A stretch of 64,000 bases of DNA. It comes from Methyloversatilis discipulorum (GTDB lineage Bacteria > Pseudomonadota > Gammaproteobacteria > Burkholderiales > Rhodocyclaceae). This document shows positions 9,446 to 19,426 of the stretch, piece after piece. Every line of letters begins with the position of its first letter. Within the stretch, counting starts at the first letter, position 1. Location of the stretch: assembly GCF_000385375.1 (NCBI RefSeq), contig NZ_ARVV01000001.1, forward strand, positions 372,001-436,000, in the 5' to 3' direction. The translations under genes and the position numbers were made by a program. The notes under the pieces were generated by a model, which saw only the letters and a program-made list of their open reading frames with translations, searched no databases and was not told the DNA's origin.

Positions 9446-10699
9446 TCAGTCGAGCAGGCCCGGCAGTTCGCTGCGTGCCAGCAACAGCCGTATCTGGGCG
9501 CGCAGCAATCCTTCCTCGAGCTCGATCCGGCGCAGGGTTGCGCGTTGCTGCGCGCGCAGGGCGTCTATCAGGTCGGCCGGCCCGGCACTGTCGTTCCGGT
9601 AGGCGTCGCCAGCCAGCCGCAGCAGCGCCTGCAGGCGCGGTCCGACCTCGGCATCGAAGGCGGCCAGCGCGTCACTGCGCATCGCCACCTCGATCTGGTT
9701 GCGGCGGGCATCGAGGTCGATTTCGGCTTCCAGCAGCTGGCGCTGCAGCCGCGCGCCGGCAGCCAGTGCGTCGGCGCGATCCACGGCGCCGTCGCGGCGG
9801 TCGAACAGTGGCAGTTCGACCGACACGCTGACCCCGTCGGCGATACCGTAGGGCTCGCTGGTCCAGCTGCGGATGAGGCCGAGCGAAACCTGCGGGAAGC
9901 GTTCGGCGCGCGCCGCTCGCCCTGCCGCCTCGGCGGCGGTCTCCTCCAGCCGCGCGGCATGCAGCGCCAGATGGTCGCTGCGTTCGCCGCTGCGTTCGCC
10001 GTTCGCAGCGACCAGGTCGAGCGGGTTCAGCGGGACGACCACCAGGGTGCGCCAGTCCGCGATGTCGAGCATGTCGGCCAGACGCTGCCTGGCGGCGGCC
10101 AGTTCGGCGTCGGCGGCGGACAGGGCGGCGCGCCAGTCGGCGCGTTCGAAGGCCAGCCGCTGTTCGGCGTACGGGTGCGCGGCGGGGTTCATGCTCGCAC
10201 TGGCGACGATGTCCTCCAGCCGGTTCAGCCCGACGGTCGCGGCGGCCTGCCGTGACTGGGCCGCCTGCAGCGACACGAAGGCGAGTGCGGCGTCGGCGGC
10301 GCGCGTCATCCGTGACACCGCCACGCGAGCGCGCGCCGCGTCGACCGCGCGCTCGGCCGCATCCATGCGCGCACGTCGCTGTCCGCCCAGCAGCAGCGGT
10401 TGCTCGATCGCCACGTCCTGCTGACGCGAGCCGTCGAACATGGTGCTCGCGCGGCCGGGTCGCAGCCGGCCATAGCTGATGACCGGATTGGGGTGGGCGC
10501 TGGCGCTGCGCCGGTCCGCTTCGACGGCCGCGAGCGATGCCGCGTCGAGCGCGCTCTGCAGCTCGGCGTCGCGCGCAAGGCGCAGCGCGGTGCGCAGATC
10601 GAGCGCACTGTTCGCGGTGCAGACGGTCGGCGCCAGTGCGAGCAGCAACAGGACGCCCACGCGGGCGGCCCCTGCAACGATTTCGTGAAAGCGGGTCAA
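9446..10699 (-). CDS. Outer-membrane efflux protein, TolC/CzcC-like
   Basis: 417 residues with a signal peptide (about 1-29) and the long alanine-rich helical repeats of the OEP family, including HPNP and EQPLLLGGQRRAR, which resemble CzcC-type outer-membrane channels of heavy-metal RND pumps. No membrane fusion protein or RND pump gene is next to it, so it is an orphan outer component. It is convergent with the radical SAM gene (8 bp apart) and divergent from the two-component pair at 10809, which may regulate it. A short inverted repeat, cggcag/ctgccg, lies at 10729-10745 in the shared upstream region. Confidence 0.82.
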   Translation of the reverse strand: MTRFHEIVAGAARVGVLLLLALAPTVCTANSALDLRTALRLARDAELQSALDAASLAAVEADRRSASAHPNPVISYGRLRPGRASTMFDGSRQQDVAIEQPLLLGGQRRARMDAAERAVDAARARVAVSRMTRAADAALAFVSLQAAQSRQAAATVGLNRLEDIVASASMNPAAHPYAEQRLAFERADWRAALSAADAELAAARQRLADMLDIADWRTLVVVPLNPLDLVAANGERSGERSDHLALHAARLEETAAEAAGRAARAERFPQVSLGLIRSWTSEPYGIADGVSVSVELPLFDRRDGAVDRADALAAGARLQRQLLEAEIDLDARRNQIEVAMRSDALAAFDAEVGPRLQALLRLAGDAYRNDSAGPADLIDALRAQQRATLRRIELEEGLLRAQIRLLLARSELPGLLD

Positions 10700-10808
10700 A
10701 GCGGCTGCGGCTGAACGTGAAGAAAGCGCGGCAGGCTAGCTGCCGGGGCCTTACAAAGTTCTTTCATGCAGTGCCGCGCCATGCCGCTTCTGATACACGG
10801 ATTCAACG

Positions 10809-11480
10809 ATGCGATTACTTCTGGTCGAGGACGACGACGCGCTGCGCAAGACACTTACGCAAGCATTGCGAGGCGCTGGCTATGGCGTCGATGCGGTCGG
10901 AGACGGACGGAGCGCCGACGGCGCCCTGCTGTGCGGCCACTATGCCATGGTGGTGCTCGATCTCGGTCTGCCCGATACCGACGGCATGCAGCTGCTGCAG
11001 CAACTGAGGCAGCGCGGCGACCGCACGCCGGTTCTGGTGCTGACCGCGCGCGACAGCCTCGATCAGCGCGTGCTTGGCTTGCGCCAGGGCGCCGACGACT
11101 ATCTGACCAAGCCGTTCGCGCTGCCCGAACTGGAGGCGCGCGTAGCCGCGCTGATCCGGCGAGCGGGCGTGGGGCCGGCGCGTCTGTCGCACGGCCCGCT
11201 CGAATTCGATCCTCTCACCCGGCAGGCGCATATCGGCGGTCGTGCGCTGGAACTGTCGGCACGCGAAGCCTCGCTGCTCGACGCGCTGATGCAGCGACCG
11301 GGCGAGGCGGTGATCAAGTCCCGACTGGCCCACACGCTGGGCGATTGGGGCAGCGAACTGGGCCATAACGCGATCGAGGTGTACGTCCATCGACTGCGTC
11401 GAAAGCTGGAGCCCTTCGGCATCCGCATCCGCACATTGCACGGTCTCGGCTACCTGCTGGAGAAACCCGATGCGCACTGA
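10809..11480 (+). CDS. Response regulator, OmpR/PhoB family (QseB/TctD-like)
   Basis: 223 residues. Receiver domain 1-115 with the acidic pair D8/D9, phospho-acceptor D51 in VVLDLGLP, T79 and K101, then a winged-helix DNA-binding domain (HNAIEVYVHRLRRKLE, RTLHGLGYLLE). Its last 11 bp overlap the sensor kinase gene, so the two proteins are made together. Targets are not evident; the divergent TolC-like gene is the nearest candidate. Confidence 0.93.
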   Translation: MRLLLVEDDDALRKTLTQALRGAGYGVDAVGDGRSADGALLCGHYAMVVLDLGLPDTDGMQLLQQLRQRGDRTPVLVLTARDSLDQRVLGLRQGADDYLTKPFALPELEARVAALIRRAGVGPARLSHGPLEFDPLTRQAHIGGRALELSAREASLLDALMQRPGEAVIKSRLAHTLGDWGSELGHNAIEVYVHRLRRKLEPFGIRIRTLHGLGYLLEKPDAH

Positions 11481-12873
11481 GCGTGCCACGCTCAGACGAG
11501 GCCTGCTGCGCTGGCTGCTGCCGCCGATACTGGCGCTCACCGTGCTGTGGGTGTGGGCGACACACGGCGTGGTGCTCCACTTTGCCAATCTGGCGCACGA
11601 CCGCGCGCTGGAGGATTCGGCCAGGACGCTCGCCGGTCAGGTGGTCCCGGACGGTGCAGGCCTTGCCGTCGATCTGCCGCCCGCAGCGCGTCGGATGCTG
11701 GAGTTCGACGAGATCGATACGGTCTATTTCAGCGTCACCGACCGCAGCGGCCGCGTCTGGGCCGGCAATCGTGCGCTGCCGGCAGCGGACATCGAAGTCG
11801 ATGGCGATGCGCACCTCTACGACGGCACAGTCGATGGCCGGCGCGTGCGGCTGGCCGAGTTCGTCACCCGTGGCGAAGTGCGGGACCATGACCTGCTGGT
11901 GCGTGTGGCCGAGACGCTGAACAAGCGTGAACTGATGGCGCAGGAGGTGATGACCTACATGCTGGCGCCGCAGGCTGTTTTCGTGACCGGACTTGCGCTC
12001 TTCCTCTGGTACGGGGTCGGGCGCGGTATCGCGCCACTGCAGCGGGTCAGTGCAGCGATCGCCCGTCGCAACCATGCGGACATGGGCCCGATCGACGAGC
12101 AGGGGCTGCCAGCCGAGGTGTTCGAGCAGGTGCATGTGATCAATCAGCTGATGGAGCGGCTTGGGCATACGCTGGATGCGCAGAAGCGCTTCATGGCCGA
12201 TGCGACCCACCAGCTGCGCACGCCGATCACGGTGTTGCGCACCCAGGTCGAGCTCGTACTGCGTACCGCCGAGGGTCCGGAGCGCGAACGCCTGCTGCGC
12301 GACATGGATGCCGCCTGCGCACGGCTTGCGCGGCTGGCCAACCAGTTGCTCAGCCTGAGCAGGGCGGAGGCTGGCGCGTCGCTGGCCCGCGCGCCGGTCG
12401 TCGTGAGCACGATGGTCGAGGACGTGGTGGCCGCGCTGATTCCGGCGGCGCTGGCGCGGGGCATCGAAGTGAGCGTCGACATCGAACCCGGACTGCCTGC
12501 GCTGCAGGGCGATGGCGTGCTGCTGCCGGAAATGCTCGCCAACATCGTGGACAACGCGATCCGCTACACGCGATCGCCGGGCGAAGTCGTCATCCACGCA
12601 CAGGCGCATGACGACCATCTCCTGCTCAGCGTCAGCGACAGCGGTCCGGGCATTTCCATTGTCGAGCGGGCGCAGGTGTTCGAGCGCTTCCGCCGCGGCA
12701 CCGCCGCCCGTGCCGAGGGCAGCGGCCTCGGCCTTGCGATCGCGCGCGAGATTGTTCAGGCGCACGGCGGTCGCATCGATCTGGCAAGTGGCGCCCGCGA
12801 TCGCGGCCTGCAGGTGACGCTGACGATACCGCTGTCTCCCCAGCTGCCGGATCCATCCGCGACGGGGTCATAG
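11470..12873 (+). CDS. Sensor histidine kinase, TctE/QseC-like
   Basis: 467 residues. One membrane segment near 13-35 and another near 160-180 flank a periplasmic domain of about 125 residues of the 2CSK type. Then come a HAMP-like linker, the phospho-acceptor H247 in THQLRTP, the N-box (MLANIVDNAIRYT), G1 (DSGPGIS) and G2 (GSGLGLAI). All catalytic boxes are present. Partner of the response regulator at 10809. The ligand is unknown; relatives of TctE sense tricarboxylates, but nothing here fixes that. Confidence 0.92.
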   Translation: MRTERATLRRGLLRWLLPPILALTVLWVWATHGVVLHFANLAHDRALEDSARTLAGQVVPDGAGLAVDLPPAARRMLEFDEIDTVYFSVTDRSGRVWAGNRALPAADIEVDGDAHLYDGTVDGRRVRLAEFVTRGEVRDHDLLVRVAETLNKRELMAQEVMTYMLAPQAVFVTGLALFLWYGVGRGIAPLQRVSAAIARRNHADMGPIDEQGLPAEVFEQVHVINQLMERLGHTLDAQKRFMADATHQLRTPITVLRTQVELVLRTAEGPERERLLRDMDAACARLARLANQLLSLSRAEAGASLARAPVVVSTMVEDVVAALIPAALARGIEVSVDIEPGLPALQGDGVLLPEMLANIVDNAIRYTRSPGEVVIHAQAHDDHLLLSVSDSGPGISIVERAQVFERFRRGTAARAEGSGLGLAIAREIVQAHGGRIDLASGARDRGLQVTLTIPLSPQLPDPSATGS

Positions 12874-13067
12874 CCGCCAGCCGCGATTCCTGTCTGGCTG
12901 AACACCGCGCCGTCGGGGCGGGTACGCTGCGCTCGCATCCGCATCCCGGTGACACGTTGCGCACGCGCGACTTCTGCCCGCTGGACGTGCCGTGCTGCGC
13001 TGCGTATGCTTTTTCCAGGGGGTGGTGTGTCGCGCCCCTGCCCGTTCCGCGTAACCGGAGTCCTGCC

Positions 13068-13766
13068 GTGTCGTCCGCATCCTTCTCCAGCGTTCCCCTC
13101 AGTTCGCGTCTGCTGCGCACCATTCGCGACGTGGCCATCGACAACGCACGCCAGCTGTTGCACGAAGCGCCGCTGCTGTTGCGTCACCATCACCACGCGC
13201 GCGCCGCGTTGCTGGCCCGGGTGGCCATCGAGGAGGTGGGGCGTGCGGTCCAGGCGTTCGATGCGCTCGGTCGCAACGTGACGGACGAGGCGGTGGCGAT
13301 GCGGGTGAAGCTCAATTTCGAGGATTACGCGAAACGTCTCAACGCCGCGGTGTTCCCGCTGCTGCTCGAAGAGCCGCAGCGGCGTGACGAGGTGATGGCG
13401 CAGATCGACGATCTGGTCGAGGCCGGCCAGAACCCGCGCGATCCGGCGCTCTACACCGGCGTTGATTCGCTGACCGGCCGCGTCACCACGCCCAATGGCT
13501 CTATCGGGCCGGCCGCCGCGTCGCGCCGCGTTGCGCTGGCGAAGGACATTTTTGCGCGCGGAGAGATGCTGGTGCTGTTCACGCCGCCCAAGCTGCGCAC
13601 CCGTGCCGAGGACCGCGCGTTCGCGCTGCGGCCGGGCGAGCTGATCGCCGCCCGCCAGGGCGTCGAGGCGTGGGAGGTCTACATCGAGAACATCCGCGCC
13701 GGCGACGCGCGCTTCGATTCCGCGCTCGACGAAATGCGCCGCCGCACGACCGACGGCGAGCGCTGA
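13068..13766 (+). CDS. AbiV-like / HEPN-fold helical protein
   Basis: 232 residues starting at a GTG preceded by cggag. The N-terminal pattern (NARQLLHEAPLLL, then a His-rich turn, then ARVAIEEVGRAVQAF) matches the helix pair that AbiV abortive-infection proteins share with HEPN-domain proteins, where an Ala-rich helix ends in EE(L/V)GKA. The rest is hydrophilic and helical. There is no partner toxin, methylase or defence gene nearby; neighbours are a two-component system and ruvB. A role in phage defence is therefore only a possibility suggested by the family. Codon use looks like the host. Confidence 0.5.
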   Translation: MSSASFSSVPLSSRLLRTIRDVAIDNARQLLHEAPLLLRHHHHARAALLARVAIEEVGRAVQAFDALGRNVTDEAVAMRVKLNFEDYAKRLNAAVFPLLLEEPQRRDEVMAQIDDLVEAGQNPRDPALYTGVDSLTGRVTTPNGSIGPAAASRRVALAKDIFARGEMLVLFTPPKLRTRAEDRAFALRPGELIAARQGVEAWEVYIENIRAGDARFDSALDEMRRRTTDGER

Positions 13767-13775
13767 CCACGCGCG

Positions 13776-14843
<1,068 letters not shown>

Positions 14844-14847
14844 GCGC

Positions 14848-15537
14848 TTATACCTCCGACGGGTCGATCCAGCGCCATTCGCCCGGCGCCAGATCGGCCG
14901 GCAGTTCCAGACGGCCGACCGCGACCCGGTGCAGCGTCTCGCAGCGGTTGCCGGCGGCGGCCACCATGCGCTTGACCTGGTGGTACTTGCCTTCGCCTAT
15001 CGTGATCGACAGCTGGTTCGCAGCGATCTGTTCGACCGCGTGCGCGGCCACCGATACGCCGGGCGCGTCGTTCAGTTCGACGCCACCGCGCAGTGCGGCG
15101 AGCTGGGCGTCGTCGACCGGGTGCTTGGTGGTGGCGACATAGCGCTTCAGCACGCCGTGCTTGGGCGAGGTGAGCTTGTGAATGAACTGGCCGTCGTCGG
15201 TCAGCAGCAAGAGGCCGGTGGTGTCCTCGTCGAGCCGGCCGACGCACTGCACTGCGCGCATCACCAGTGGCGACGGCAGCAGCGTGAACACCGCCGGGTG
15301 GTGCTTGGGCTTCTGCGAGCATTCGTAGCCGGCCGGCTTGTGCAGCATCACGTAGGCTTTTTCGTGATAGCGCCAGGGCTGGCCGTTGACGGTGAATTCC
15401 AGGCCTTCGGGATCGAGTTCGACGAAGGGGTCGTCGATCATTTCACCACCGACGGTGACGCGTTCGAGGCGCACCAGCGCGCGGCATTCGCGACGGGTGC
15501 CGAAGCCCTGGCTCTGCAGGATGCGTTCGAGTTGCAT
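14848..15537 (-). CDS. Pseudouridine synthase, RsuA family
   Basis: 229 residues starting at the ATG at 15537 (MQLERIL); a longer frame exists upstream but lies inside the preceding gene. It has an S4-like N-terminal RNA-binding segment and the catalytic motif [11 protein letters not shown] with Asp103. The family isomerises a specific uridine in rRNA: RsuA makes Psi516 of 16S rRNA, while RluE/RluB/RluF act on 23S rRNA. I cannot assign the exact site. The stop codon of the metallo-hydrolase gene lies 1 bp upstream of its start, so both belong to one minus-strand unit with ruvB. Confidence 0.9.
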   Translation of the reverse strand: MQLERILQSQGFGTRRECRALVRLERVTVGGEMIDDPFVELDPEGLEFTVNGQPWRYHEKAYVMLHKPAGYECSQKPKHHPAVFTLLPSPLVMRAVQCVGRLDEDTTGLLLLTDDGQFIHKLTSPKHGVLKRYVATTKHPVDDAQLAALRGGVELNDAPGVSVAAHAVEQIAANQLSITIGEGKYHQVKRMVAAAGNRCETLHRVAVGRLELPADLAPGEWRWIDPSEV

Positions 15538-15538
15538 A

Positions 15539-16180
15539 TCAGTGGTTTCCGCCCACGTAGGGGTTGTATTTGCGTTCCTCGCCGAAGGTGGACATCGGGC
15601 CGTGGCCGGGGATGAAGCGGATGTCGTCACCGAGCGGGAACAGTTTTTCGCGGATGGAACGGATCAGGTCGCCGTGGTTGCCGCGCGGAAAGTCGGTGCG
15701 ACCGATCGAGCCGGCGAACAGCACGTCGCCGACCTGGGCCAGACGGCCGGCGCGGTCGACGAACACCACGTGGCCCGGCGTATGGCCGGGGCAGTGCACC
15801 ACGTCCAGCGTCACCTTGCCCACGGTCACGGTGTCGCCGTCGGCCAGCCAGCGGGTCGGCACGAAGGGTCGACAGGGCGGGAAGCCGAACATCTGCGCCT
15901 GCACCGGGAAGCCGTCTATCCAGAACTTGTCGTCCGGATGCGGGCCTTCGATCGGCAGCCCGAACTGTTCCGCCAGGTCCTGCGTGGCGCCGGCGTGGTC
16001 GAGGTGGCCGTGGGTGACCAGAATCTTTTCCAGCGTGATGCCGTGGCGCTGCACCTCGGCCAGCACGCGGTCGAGATCGCCGCCCGGGTCGACGACGGCG
16101 CCCTTCATCGTTTCGTCGCACCACAGCAGGGTGCAGTTCTGGGCGAACGGGGTGACCGGGATGATGGCGTGCTGGAGCAT
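15539..16180 (-). CDS. Metallo-beta-lactamase-fold hydrolase, glyoxalase II / YcbL type
   Basis: 213 residues from the ATG at 16180 (MLQHAIIPVTPF), which fits the family start better than the ATG 51 bp upstream. Zinc-binding motif THGHLDHAG, then CPGHTPGH, and GHGPMSTFGEE near the C-terminus, which is the pattern of YcbL-like glyoxalase II proteins without the C-terminal substrate domain. It probably hydrolyses a glutathione or other thioester. Confidence 0.9.
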   Translation of the reverse strand: MLQHAIIPVTPFAQNCTLLWCDETMKGAVVDPGGDLDRVLAEVQRHGITLEKILVTHGHLDHAGATQDLAEQFGLPIEGPHPDDKFWIDGFPVQAQMFGFPPCRPFVPTRWLADGDTVTVGKVTLDVVHCPGHTPGHVVFVDRAGRLAQVGDVLFAGSIGRTDFPRGNHGDLIRSIREKLFPLGDDIRFIPGHGPMSTFGEERKYNPYVGGNH

Positions 16181-16320
16181 GGGCGAGGCAGTTGCGAGAA
16201 AGCGACATTGTACGTGGCGGCGGTGCGCCATCCGACACGGCGGCTTACAGCTCGGGCAGACAGAAACCGCGGCGGCGGGTTAGGCTGGACGCGACGGCAT
16301 TCATTCCGAGGCAGCGCATC

Positions 16321-17025
16321 GTGATCGATCTTCATTTCTGGCCGACCCCGAACGGTTACAAGGTATTGATGTTCCTCGAAGAAGCGAACGTCGAGCACCG
16401 CATCGTGCCGGTCAATATCGGCGCCGGCGAGCAGTTCCGCCCGGAATTCCTGGCCATCTCGCCGAACAACCGCATGCCTGCCATCGTCGATCACGCACCG
16501 GCCGACGGCGGGGCGCCGCTGTCGGTGTTCGAGTCGGGCGCCATCCTGCTGTATCTCGCGGAAAAGACGGGCAAGTTCCTGCCGGCCGATCTGCGTGCCC
16601 GGGTGCAGGCGCTCGAATGGCTGTTCTGGCAGGTCGGCGGCCTCGGGCCGATGGCCGGGCAGAATCACCATTTCGTCCAGTACGCGCCGGAGGCGATCGC
16701 CTACGCGATCAAGCGCTATGTCGACGAAACCGGCCGCCTGTACGGCGTGCTGAACAAGCATCTGGCGGACCGCGCCTTCATCGCCGGCGACGACTACACG
16801 ATCGCCGATATGGCGAGTTACCCGTGGGTGGTGCCGCACAAGCGCCAGCAGATGGATCTGGACGATTTTCCGCACCTGAAGCGCTGGTTCGAATCGATAC
16901 GCGCCCGCACTGCCACCGTGCGCGCCTACGAGCGCGGCGCGCAGGTCAGCGACAAGCCGGTCGTGGACGAGCAGTCGCGCAAGCTGCTGTTCGGCCAGAA
17001 TGCCGATACGGTGGCGAAGCAATGA
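16321..17025 (+). CDS. Glutathione S-transferase family protein, YghU/YfcG-like
   Basis: 234 residues from a GTG at 16321 with a purine-rich stretch (ccgaggcag) upstream. Thioredoxin-like N-terminal domain (TPNGYKV, PNNRMPAIVD, FESGAILLYLA) and an all-helical C-terminal domain (FIAGDDYTIADMASYPWV). The TPNGYK and NNRMPAI signatures are typical of the YghU/YfcG branch, whose members have disulfide reductase activity with glutathione. Confidence 0.9.
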   Translation: MIDLHFWPTPNGYKVLMFLEEANVEHRIVPVNIGAGEQFRPEFLAISPNNRMPAIVDHAPADGGAPLSVFESGAILLYLAEKTGKFLPADLRARVQALEWLFWQVGGLGPMAGQNHHFVQYAPEAIAYAIKRYVDETGRLYGVLNKHLADRAFIAGDDYTIADMASYPWVVPHKRQQMDLDDFPHLKRWFESIRARTATVRAYERGAQVSDKPVVDEQSRKLLFGQNADTVAKQ

Positions 17026-17086
17026 GCCTGTGCTAGGCTGCAAAAGCCGTTCTCACCCTCGTCAGTGTTCCTTCGGGAGAAAGACA

Positions 17087-17293
17087 ATGAGCACCGAAAA
17101 GCTGATCCACGACGCCGCCGACCAGTGCGACTGGGACCCCGACATGGTGGTCAGCGTACTCGCCGATTTCATCGACGAGTTCTGTGACCCGGACGATTTC
17201 AAGGCCTTCCTCGAAGCCCGCGTCGCCGAAGAGGCGGACGACGAGTACGAGGAAGATGAAGAGGACGAGGTCGCGAACGACGACGATTACTGA
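17087..17293 (+). CDS. Small highly acidic protein, unknown function
   Basis: 68 residues preceded by a good ribosome-binding site (cgggagaaag). The last 23 residues are almost only Asp and Glu; there is no membrane segment or signal peptide. I do not recognise the family. It stands alone between the GST gene and a REP-like repeat. Confidence 0.7.
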   Translation: MSTEKLIHDAADQCDWDPDMVVSVLADFIDEFCDPDDFKAFLEARVAEEADDEYEEDEEDEVANDDDY

Positions 17294-17333
17294 GCCGTTT
17301 CGGGCGGTCTTCTGCTCAGTGAGCCCTGTAGAG

Positions 17334-17410
17334 GCGGTCTTCCGACCGCGACAGTGCGCATGAACCTGTATTGCCGACGATGACAGGCGCAGTTGCGGTC
17401 GGAAGGCCGC
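17334..17410. repeat. Pair of REP-like hairpins in opposite orientation
   Basis: 17334-17349 reads gcggtcttccgaccgc, a perfect 6-bp stem with a 4-base loop. 17395-17410 reads gcggtcggaaggccgc, the reverse complement of the first with one change. The pair is flanked by tgtaga and ctccc and spaced about 45 bp. This is the form of REP doublets common in proteobacterial genomes. It fills the gap between the acidic protein gene and ychJ. Confidence 0.7.
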
Positions 17411-17495
17411 TCCCCCAAGTGCGCAGAATCGTCGGGTTTTCAGGAGGACAGCAGCGCTGACCCCTGAGTATGGAATCACAGCCCGTCCGTCGCGC

Positions 17496-17870
17496 TCAGC
17501 GCGCGAAATCTCCATCGACGTAGTACCAGCGGCCGTTCTCCCGCACGAAACGGCTGTTTTCGTGCAGGCGGTGCGCCCGTCCGCCCAGCTTGCTGCGGGC
17601 GACGAATTCGACCGTGCCGCGATCGGCGTCCTGCAGCGCGCTGCGCTTCACCTCCAGCCCGAGCCATTTCAGGCCAGGCTCGGGCGGCGGCAACGCAGCG
17701 GGGCGCGTCGTCGGGTGCCAGGTGGCCAGCAGGTACTCGCGCAGATCGAGTACGAAGGCGCTGTAGCGCGAGCGCATCAGCGCCTCCGGTGTCGGTGCCG
17801 GTTCACCGGCATGGAAGCGCGCGCAGCAGGCGTCCGCCGCGCGGCCGCTGCCGCACACGCAGACCGACAT
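17496..17870 (-). CDS. YchJ-like SEC-C motif protein (UPF0225)
   Basis: 124 residues, normal for the YchJ family. The N-terminus has the cysteine-rich CVCGSG...CC zinc-type motif and the conserved MRSRYSAFV, followed by the NTF2-like core that ends with ENGRWYYVDGD. Function is unknown. Its ATG overlaps the stop of the SlyB-like gene by 1 bp. Confidence 0.92.
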   Translation of the reverse strand: MSVCVCGSGRAADACCARFHAGEPAPTPEALMRSRYSAFVLDLREYLLATWHPTTRPAALPPPEPGLKWLGLEVKRSALQDADRGTVEFVARSKLGGRAHRLHENSRFVRENGRWYYVDGDFAR

Positions 17871-18310
17871 CAGTAACGGCTGACCCGCGTATTGCCGCTG
17901 GAGCCGACCAGTTTCACGCGGTCGCCCGGGTTGAACTTCTCGTCGCCTTCCTGCACCACGGCGATCACGTTGCCGCTGTCCAGACGTATCGTGATTTCCT
18001 GACCGGAGCGGCGGGTCGCGCCTTCCTCGATCAATGCACCGGCGACGCCGCCGACCACTGCACCGGCGATGGCGCCTGCGGTCGAACCGCGTCCACCGGC
18101 CAGACCGCCGATGGCGGCACCGCTGGCGGTGCCGACGTGTGACTTGGTGCCTTCGATGGTGACCGCGCGCACGGCTTCGACCGTACCCATGCGTACCGAC
18201 ATTTCGCGCCGCGCCTGATCGCGCGAATAGGTGTCACCGGACAGGCTGGACTGGCAGCCGGCAAGCACCAGGCCGGCCATCATCAGCGCGGTAAGCGCCA
18301 AGCGATTCAT
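17870..18310 (-). CDS. Outer-membrane lipoprotein with glycine zipper, SlyB-like
   Basis: 146 residues from the ATG at 18310, preceded by gagatgaa. It has a lipobox (LVLAGC), then a glycine-zipper segment (ASGAAIGGLAGG...AGAVVGGVAGALIEEG) and a C-terminal SlyB-type beta domain (EITIRLDSGNVIAVVQ). It is probably anchored in the outer membrane. SlyB relatives stabilise the outer membrane under stress; whether this one does is inferred. Confidence 0.9.
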   Translation of the reverse strand: MNRLALTALMMAGLVLAGCQSSLSGDTYSRDQARREMSVRMGTVEAVRAVTIEGTKSHVGTASGAAIGGLAGGRGSTAGAIAGAVVGGVAGALIEEGATRRSGQEITIRLDSGNVIAVVQEGDEKFNPGDRVKLVGSSGNTRVSRY

Positions 18311-18423
18311 TTCATCTCTCCGTCGGATTGCTGCCGGCACCTTGCCGGCAAACCATCTCATTTAACGCGCCGGCAATGAACCGGCGATGCTGCAATCGTG
18401 AGCAGTTGTTTCCGTGCTCTCGT

Positions 18424-19362
18424 TCAGAAATCGAGCGCACTGCCAAAGGTGGCGCGGAAGCGACGCTCGATCTCGGTGCGCGTCGGCGCATGGTTCTGAC
18501 CGCCGCGGCTGGCGATCTTGATCGCTCCCATAACCGACGCCAGACGGGCCGACGACACGACGTCGGCGCCGCGCGACAGGCCGTACAGCAGGCCGCCACG
18601 GTAGGCGTCGCCGCAGCCGGTCGGGTCGAGCAATTCGTCGGCCGGCACGCACGCCACTTCGGTCACCGTACCGCCGTGATAGACGCGCGAACCTTCGCCG
18701 CCGCGGGTGACGATCAGCGCGTCGACGCGCTCGGCGATCTGCGCTTCACTGAGGCCGGTGCGGTCGCACAGCATGCGCGCCTCGTAGTCATTGACCGTGC
18801 ACCAGGTCGCCAGTTCGAGGAAATGCAGCAGGTCGTCGCCGTTGAACATCGGCATGCCCTGACCCGGATCGAACACGAAGGGGATGCCCGCGTCGGCGAA
18901 CTGCTGCGCGTGCGTCAGCATGCCGTCGCGGCCGTCGGGCGCGACGATGCCCAGTTTCACGCCCTGCGCGTCGCTGACCCGGTTCTCGTGCGAAAAGCTC
19001 ATCGCGCCCGGATGGAAGGCGGTGATCTGGTTGTCGTCGAGGTCGGTGGTGATGAAGCACTGCGCGGTGAAGGCGTCATCGACGCGGCGCACGTGGGTGA
19101 CCGGGATGCCGAGCGCGGCGAAGCGCTCGAAATAGGGGCCGGCGTCCTGGCCGACGGTGGCCATCATCAGCGGTTCGCCACCGAGCAGCTTCAGGTTGTA
19201 GGCGATGTTGCCGGCGCAGCCGCCGAACTCGCGCCGCATGTCCGGCACCAGGAAGGACACGTTCAGGATGTGGATCTGGTCCGGCAGGATGTGGTGCTTG
19301 AAGCGGTCCGGAAAGACCATGATGTTGTCGTAGGCGATGGAGCCGCAGATGAGGACGGACAT
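18424..19362 (-). CDS. PfkB-family carbohydrate/adenosine kinase
   Basis: 312 residues from the ATG at 19362. It has the GGCAGNIAYNLKLLGG N-terminal PfkB signature and the anion-hole/catalytic motif DPTGCGDAYRGG with the catalytic Asp. Ribokinase-fold sugar kinases of this type are usually annotated as adenosine or fructokinase-like; the substrate is not decided by sequence alone. Confidence 0.9.
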   Translation of the reverse strand: MSVLICGSIAYDNIMVFPDRFKHHILPDQIHILNVSFLVPDMRREFGGCAGNIAYNLKLLGGEPLMMATVGQDAGPYFERFAALGIPVTHVRRVDDAFTAQCFITTDLDDNQITAFHPGAMSFSHENRVSDAQGVKLGIVAPDGRDGMLTHAQQFADAGIPFVFDPGQGMPMFNGDDLLHFLELATWCTVNDYEARMLCDRTGLSEAQIAERVDALIVTRGGEGSRVYHGGTVTEVACVPADELLDPTGCGDAYRGGLLYGLSRGADVVSSARLASVMGAIKIASRGGQNHAPTRTEIERRFRATFGSALDF

Positions 19363-19426
19363 GGAGGGCGTGCCGGTAGCGGGAAAACCGCGAGTATACG
19401 GCGCCCGGAGCGGCACCGGCAGGCCT

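Noticed and set aside
12957..13067. Starting the AbiV-like gene at the upstream start at 12957
   Set aside because: The extra residues are Cys/Arg-rich without family pattern, and the GTG at 13068 has a well-placed ribosome-binding site.
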